In this document: one piece after another, positions 58,121-64,000 of the stretch
How the letters are laid out: each line of letters begins with the position of its first letter
How positions within the stretch are numbered: position 1 is the first letter of the stretch
NCBI RefSeq assembly: GCF_024763615.1
Contig: NC_077224.1
Coordinates: 1,302,001 to 1,366,000 of the forward strand
DNA from: Phlebotomus papatasi
Lineage: Eukaryota; Arthropoda; Insecta; Diptera; Psychodidae
DNA length: 64,000 nt
Reading direction: 5' to 3'
Notes under the pieces: generated by a model
Seen by the model: only the letters and a program-made list of their open reading frames with translations
Told to the model about the DNA's origin: nothing
Database searches by the model: none
Position numbers and translations under genes: made by a program

Positions 58121-59010
58121 CTCTTTCGCGTCATTAGGGTCATATATGACCCGGGGAAAAAACAATTTTTTTGACTATTTACATTAATTCAAATCTATCG
58201 GTTTGTGCACGACATCATAATAAAAGGATGTAAGATTCTTGGCTAATTTTCTCAAGACTCCAAATATTCAGGAAAAGAAAATATTTGAGATCAAAAATCA
58301 CGAATTTCGAACTTTGTGAAATGACTTTTCTTTTTCAAAATTTTTTATATTAACTTATTTTTTTCAGCAAAAAGTTCTTTAGAAACACAAAATAGAATAT
58401 CCAAAGATTGTATATTGCATATTTTGATATAATAAACTACTCTCAATTTTCCAGAAAAGCGCGTAGAATTTTCCGGGTCATATATGACCCTATTGTCGGC
58501 AAGGGTAACAGTGTTTTCGTCCCAAACCTATAACGAAATGTAGTTGGGACATTGTTTTTCTTTGTGAAATGCAGGTGGGACATCTTGCTCCTGGACATTT
58601 CATCTTATATCTGATGAATTATAACATATTTTGCAATATTTTAGAGTATTCTGCAAGCGTCCCATATTGTGCAATTGTATTGTGTGTGAAGAAATATGTA
58701 GATAAGTTTATTTTTGCCAAATACCACTCAAAATATTGTGACAGAAACTGTTCAAGGGATTAGGGTTTTGGCCAAATTAATAACTTCAAGCAAAAAAAAA
58801 CTCTTAAAAAGCCCGTGGTCTAGATTTTGAAAATGGTATGTACACTTCCCTTGAAGACAATAGGGTCATATATGACCCGGGGTTTTTCCGAGTTTTCACG
58901 CAATGGAAATTTTTTTTTCTCTCTGAACTATTATATTTGATCATAAAGCATTAGGAAAAACTCAATTTTACATGAATTCATCTGCTGAATAAAAGTGTGA
59001 CGCGAAAGAG
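58121..59010. mobile_element. I1: piggyBac-like element with repeated GGGTCATATATGACCC
   Basis: Perfect 13-bp ends CTCTTTCGCGTCA and TGACGCGAAAGAG, flanked by TTAG on both sides (58117-58120, 59011-59014). GGGTCATATATGACCC occurs at about 58137, 58477 and 58863. No transposase in 890 bp. Confidence 0.7.
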
Positions 59011-59225
59011 TTAGGGTCGAAGTGTTGTCGCCACAGTGAGTATAGCTTATAACGTGTTTTACGAACATTAAAGTAAACGATTAAATAAGTGACCCTTAAG
59101 TATATTGTGGTACAGGATCTTGGAAAGGAATAGGTCTTCTTCGATTATGTTTGATCCTAATTTTTTTACATTTTAATACGCGCAACTAAAGTTTAAAGTG
59201 CAACTCATAAAAAAGATTCCCATTT

Positions 59226-60012
59226 CCCACATTGTCTTGGACCTTTCGAAGTGACAAAGCCATTCCAAACCCGTCAAATAATTTCGTCAGATATCTTTAA
59301 GATTTCTGCAGAAAATATCTACACCTCTGCCGAAAATCTGCCGAGAAATCTGTAGATATTCCTACGAATTTTATTTGGGCTTGGGACAAAATTAGTCAGA
59401 ATTTTTTGCAGATTTTCTGACGAATCCTGGTGCATACTCTGACGAATTTCTGTAGATATTTTGCTGTTTTTCTGTAGATTTTTATCTACATTCCAGACTT
59501 TCCAGACAGCTGTGTTTGGAAAGATGGAATATTTTTCACTGAAGTTTGCAAAATTCAATAGAGTTATTCTTGGTGATATCACAGTGTTTATATAAAATAA
59601 AGAATTCTGCGACGCCGTGTTCTAAGTAAAGAATAGTGAAGTGAAAACTTTAAGCAGAGTGTCGACCTAAATTTCGTGTTTTTGTATCATTCGATTGGCA
59701 ATTTTTAAGAAATTAGTATTTTTGCTCGCATTTTTTTTTATTTATCTAAAGTTTTTATTTATCTAAGTTTCTTGATAAATCAACAGTATTTTTGTTGATA
59801 CAATGGAGACTATGCAGATTTCCTATGCATAAATTCTGCCGAGAATCTGTAGAATGATTTGACGGATGAATTTTCCCCACCTTGTTCGAAAATTCAGTAT
59901 GAAAATTCGAATTGAATTTGAATTCTTCGAACATCAACGACTTTTTGTGCAAGTAGAGTTCCTTTTATCTTATATCTAAGACACTATTGGAGAATGAAAC
60001 TCTAGTTGTGTT
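59226..60012. mobile_element. E5: rearranged family E foldback
   Basis: The left part (CTTTCGAAGTGACAAAGCCA) is in E2 orientation. The right part (59866-60012: CCACCTTGTTCGAAAATTC, CAACGACTTTTTGTGCAA, AAGACACTATTGG) is the reverse complement of the E3 left interior. The middle holds short repeats around TCTGTAGATATT and TCTGACGAAT. Confidence 0.5.
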
Positions 60013-62634
60013 TGCATCAACTTTCTATTTTAGCTGAGACTCACATCAGGGGATTATAACACACGTCAAGGATATTTTATGTTTATTTTTTTTTAATTCC
60101 AAATGGGTAATCTCAAAATAACTCCGTTTAAACTGACTTAAGAAAAATAAACGAATCTTGACATGCTTTTTTAAGTTGAAATAATAAATATTTTGCAGTG
60201 AGACTGGTTAAATCGGTTAAGTACAAATAATAGACATCTTTAGTTAATTTTTTTGTCAGAATATTAAGCTCCTAATTGGTATTTTATTTTAAATTTACAA
60301 CTTCCTAACGTTTTGATGTAAAATAGAGGACTTCCAGGTTTTTTATTTCAGTAAAGACACACTTGGGAGGATTATAACAGGCGGTAGAGAGATTTTATCT
60401 CAGAAACCAACCACTATCGATCTCGTGCTATCTTGATATTGCTAAAAATTCGGCATGATTTTTTCAGTGTTTTTTTTGCATGATCTCACAAATATTTCGC
60501 ATATTGCATTCAAGCATAGCTCTATGTGACTACAAAATATTGATTTTCGCAGCATTGCTCCCTACATTTCGATGCATTTTAGCCCATACAAAAGCGCTCA
60601 TAAAGAAAATTTTTATTATTTTTGCTTACCAAAGAAGAAAAGCCTTCAAAAATCGGGATCAATTTCAATTGATCAACTAAAAAGTCATTGTCCAATGACT
60701 CTTGGTTTGTAGTTTTATTTTTTTTATTGTCTGCAAATTGTTTGGCCACTGAAGTGAGTCTGAAGGAAAACAATAGACGCGGTACTTGGAGGTTAATCGA
60801 TTGGAATTTCATTGATTGCACAATTTATTGAATTGCGAAAAAATTCCCGCCGTTTTTGTCTGTAGATAAAAAAAAGTGGCGTGCACTGAAAAATGTGCCA
60901 ATTGGTTTTCTTTTGAAAGCTTAGAATTTAGGGAAAATTTTGTGATTTTCAATAAGGGTTGTGAGAGGAAAATATTACGCCCTGGGGGTGGTTTTTTTTA
61001 AAGCCATTCTGTTCACCTTTTTCTGCTTTAACAGTTCAGCCTCCTTCAGTAGTACAACTTGAGAAAATTGGTTGGAAAATAGTTCTCAAATAAATTAACG
61101 TATAATAGTCTGCAATTATAATTTTCAACGATGAATCTACCTTGAGGCACTCTATAATGTTCTGTTGTGCACTTTTCATTATAACAAAACAATTTTAACG
61201 GCTGGAAAAAGGTTTTGGTTTTCAGGACTGAAAGTATAGGGGTGTATTTAATTGCTTCAATTGGTGAAAAACACGCTTGAATTTTCCGCGACGGATCTTG
61301 CAATATTTTCAGTATTCACTTTCTGTGGTTGAATAAACTCCCCCAAAATTTTATTCTGTTTTGCAATTATTTTTGTTGGTACTATTTTGTGCAGAGTCCG
61401 GAAGAATTGAGTGTCCTTCTGTGTATGTTGAAATAATCTAAATCAGCAAAAATTGTGAATCCTGCAGGGAGGAGTATAAAGATGTCATGCAAACTCCTCT
61501 TATGGTGCTAGTTTTTTTCAAAATAGAAAGTTACTGTGGCGTTTTTGTTATAGATTTCCTGTGATTTTTCTGTGTTTGTTCTTTAGACAGGGATTCCTTT
61601 TTTTTTGGGTCTTGTGTCTCAAAAGATATTAAAAACAGAGTGTCTGTTCTTTTTTTTTACTTCTTCTTCCAGTTCACGATTTATGTTGCAAAAGTGTCAG
61701 TTGTTCATCATCATCAAGTCTGTGTTGAGAGAACCACTTATATTGTCTCGATTTTTTCACAAACATCTAAATTAAAGACCTGAAACATTGAGAAATTTTG
61801 GAAATATTTGGAAGACAACTTGAAATTTTTCAATCTAAATTTTGTGGATAAAAGTGGTATAATTGTTTATTTAAATAACTTTAATTATGTTCATCGATTT
61901 TTTCTTAGATTGTCATCAGTCTTGAGATCAAACAGTTTGAGATATCGACTTATACTTTTCGATGACCGCCCCATTCCTGAACATTTTTCCATGTTTGTTT
62001 TTAAATTTATTTCGTATTCGGATATTTCATCCACAAATGTCTATAAACGGAAATAAGCCATTATATTTTTCTTTTCAATTTCAAAGTTATACCACGCTAG
62101 AGAGCCTATTTTCCAAAGGATTTGTTTAAAACTAGGTATCCATTTTGAATGAATAGTTAATGAATCAATTCATATTGCAATTTTAATTTATATTACCTCC
62201 ATCTCGTGAGTTCGAGTTAGATTTTTTTTTAAAGATTTATGAGACTTATCCAGCATAGGGCAACATTCCCAATTTTCGAAGACGTTTGCTTATGAGCTCC
62301 AAAGTCACACGTTTCAAATGTAATGCTCTCAAGACAAATTAAAATTTCTAGTTCTTTGTTTTTCAGGAGTGTTGTTTGGAACCCTAAAATAGTTTATCGT
62401 ATTTGTTTTTTTTCCGAAAAAAAAGATTCTTTATATATTTATTTAAAATAAATAAAATTATAGATAATACTTTGTGTTATCTATACGACATTGTAGCGTT
62501 TAATATATGTGTTAATTTTTATAAAGTTTTTAAAACGATCAATTGAACCAGTCTTGGTAGGTTTAGTTTTGAATTTTTAAGTTTTACTTATTTCAAAATT
62601 GAGAGGGACGATCAAATAATAAAGATTATTATTA
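60013..62634. other. Longest transposon-free stretch upstream of slp
   Basis: About 2.6 kb with no transposon ends. Frames of 60-87 codons occur on both strands and none is recognised. Confidence 0.35.
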
Positions 62635-62869
62635 CAGTAGACTCTCGCTCAATTGGCTCTTTTTCAATCGGGCGATAAATTTTGTTGACAATTTTCACGT
62701 TTAATTATGAAGCTAATTAGGTCAAATACGCTGTAGTTCTTCCTATTTTATCGTGATTCTTTATAATTGAGCGCTTTTTGTGGAATTTACAAAGGCTTTG
62801 ACGATCAATTCTATCGCTAAACCGGATAACATTTTGCCCCATATTCCCGATTGTGAGAGAGTCTACTGT
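62635..62869. mobile_element. G4: CAGTAGACTCTCG MITE, uninterrupted
   Basis: CAGTAGACTCTCGCTCAATT to GTGAGAGAGTCTACTG, TA flanks, 235 bp. It gives an S-free comparison for G3. Confidence 0.8.
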
Positions 62870-63103
62870 ACTTTCCTAAATTTTTTATTCATTTTATTTC
62901 TTTCGGCAAATCTTTTATTCATTTTATTTATTTTTACTTCTTTCGGCTTTCTTTACGGGAATCTGCGCGTAAATTTGGGATGCCAAGGTAAACTCTTCAG
63001 GTCTTCAAGACAAATTACACGGAAGGTCTCAGGGCTTGTTTAAATATTTTTAAACTCGTTTCTTATGACGTTTTGAAATTTTCTATCAATTGCTTCACAA
63101 AAG

Positions 63104-63371
63104 GTGGTCACATACAAGGTGGCCGGCATTTCACTCAAAGTGGCCGGAATCTTAGCCAAAGCAATGTCTATATTTTTATTAGTTTTTCAATATTTTAGGA
63201 ACTGATTTAAAAAAAAAAAAACAAAGATTTTAAACTAGTTTTAAAGGTTCCGTACAATCCTCCCGAAAAGGAAGTAACAAGAAATTTCAATATGTATTAA
63301 AAATATTGCATTTCAAACTTAGGACTTCGATGCTTATTTGCAACTATGCCGAAATTTGGCACACTTACCCT
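63104..63371 (-). mobile_element. F5: family F element, inverted, left end eroded
   Basis: Ends GCCGAAATTTGGCACACTTA then CCCTA. A duplicated GTGGCCGGAAT-type phrase lies at the left. The central block is shortened compared with F4. Confidence 0.7.
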
Positions 63372-63574
63372 ATTGTGACATTCTTGAAAGAATGTGGCTG
63401 TTGATAAATATTTGTATTGGCAACAAGTGCAGCTATCGTCTAAAGTTTTCAGAATCGACATTCGCTACTATCGAAAATAAGTTGTCACCCCTGATTTATG
63501 GAATTCCTAAAGAAGCCTGTGTCAAATATTCACAGGTTTGGGGTAATTTGTAACACATTCGGTTTAAGAAATTT

Positions 63575-63680
63575 GCAGTAATAATAATAATAATTTTGTT
63601 GAACTCCGCATAACTCCGCATACTATGCGTCTGCCGTTGTCTTAGCATTGGTCGAAGATCAGGTGCCTAAATTTGGTCTT
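63575..63680 (-). mobile_element. V3: non-LTR retrotransposon 3' tail
   Basis: The minus strand reads GACCAATGCTAAGACAACGG, a variant of the V1/V2 block, followed by a tail of ATT repeats (63580-63595 in plus coordinates). Confidence 0.45.
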
Positions 63681-63785
63681 GGCTAAAACCTTGCGTTGAT
63701 TTAGGACAGTCAGAAAAGGCGGACTGGAAGCAAATAGACTAAGTACTTGTTACTGATTAGAATGCTTTCATAAAGAATCCGTAAT

Positions 63786-64000
63786 CTTTCCGTACAGAAG
63801 TAGATCTTGAAAAATTCGAAAATCTATTTGAAGATCCAAAAAAGAGACTGTCTTACTTCTAGATAATTCTGCAAGGTGACTGAGGTACATCATGTTCGAA
63901 TTTCGAAGTGCTCAAGTGTCAAAATGTGACGGTCTTTACATTGTTGTGAGGAAAATTACTCCATAATTACTAAGTAACTCTTTTGCCAGCTTTTTAGTGT
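63786..64000 (-). mobile_element. E4: family E interior, inverted, runs off the window
   Basis: Matches E1/E3 interior in reverse complement (CCGTACAGAAGTAGATCTTG, AAGTGTCAAAATGTGACGGT) up to the last base of the window. Confidence 0.7.

Overview
The window is AT-rich animal DNA, almost certainly from an insect and most likely a nematoceran fly such as a sand fly or midge. That call is an inference from the one clear host gene, the dense small DNA transposons and the tRNA-derived SINE; the species cannot be fixed from this sequence. The only confident host protein gene is an intronless sloppy-paired (slp, FoxG class) forkhead transcription factor on the minus strand at 21031-22191. It has a TATA box about 225 bp upstream of its start codon and sits in a repeat-free stretch of about 3 kb (20138-23213). 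The rest reads as a gene desert around a developmental regulator: about 20 kb on its 3' side and about 42 kb on its 5' side.

The desert is filled with layered transposable-element remains. From inverted termini, target duplications and copy-to-copy comparison I separate: family A (8 copies, TACACTGAGA ends); family B (4 copies, about 400 bp, PIF/Harbinger-like with 3-bp TWA duplications); a group of TA-flanked foldback elements whose ends begin GGGGAAA/GGGGAGA (families C, D, M, N); family F (TAGGGTAAGTGTRCCAAA ends); pogo/Tigger-like CAGTAGA elements (G1-G5); piggyBac-like elements (14121, 56137, 58121); two small hAT-like elements (10036, 23214); Tc1-like elements (10760, 54863); and several others. 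Retroelements appear only as 3' tails: a 99-bp RTE-like tail with a 13-bp target duplication, three related minus-strand tails, one (AATAAATA)n tail, and tRNA-derived SINE-like pieces.

Nesting is frequent and orders the insertions: G2 in F3, C1 in M, S in G3, G5 in O2, a piggyBac-like element in P1, K in D2, A3 in U in J5, A4 in J5, and element X in D1.

The most interesting object is element X (4397-6334), a TA-flanked 1.94-kb inverted-repeat transposon inserted in D1, for which D2 supplies the empty site. X carries a three-exon gene (4731-5966) whose splice phases give one 198-codon frame. The product has an N-terminal SAM-like domain and a conserved helical C-terminal part, but no transposase, and it is broken by a TAG at codon 11. 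It looks like a cellular-type gene carried by a DNA transposon. Other points are a degenerate ~135-bp satellite (51.2-52.9 kb), a cluster of three perfect Runt-type sites 22 kb upstream of slp (44433-44572), a pseudo-palindromic GGGTCATATATGACCC motif used three times inside one element, and a 180-codon open frame at 38694-39236 with no recognisable homolog.
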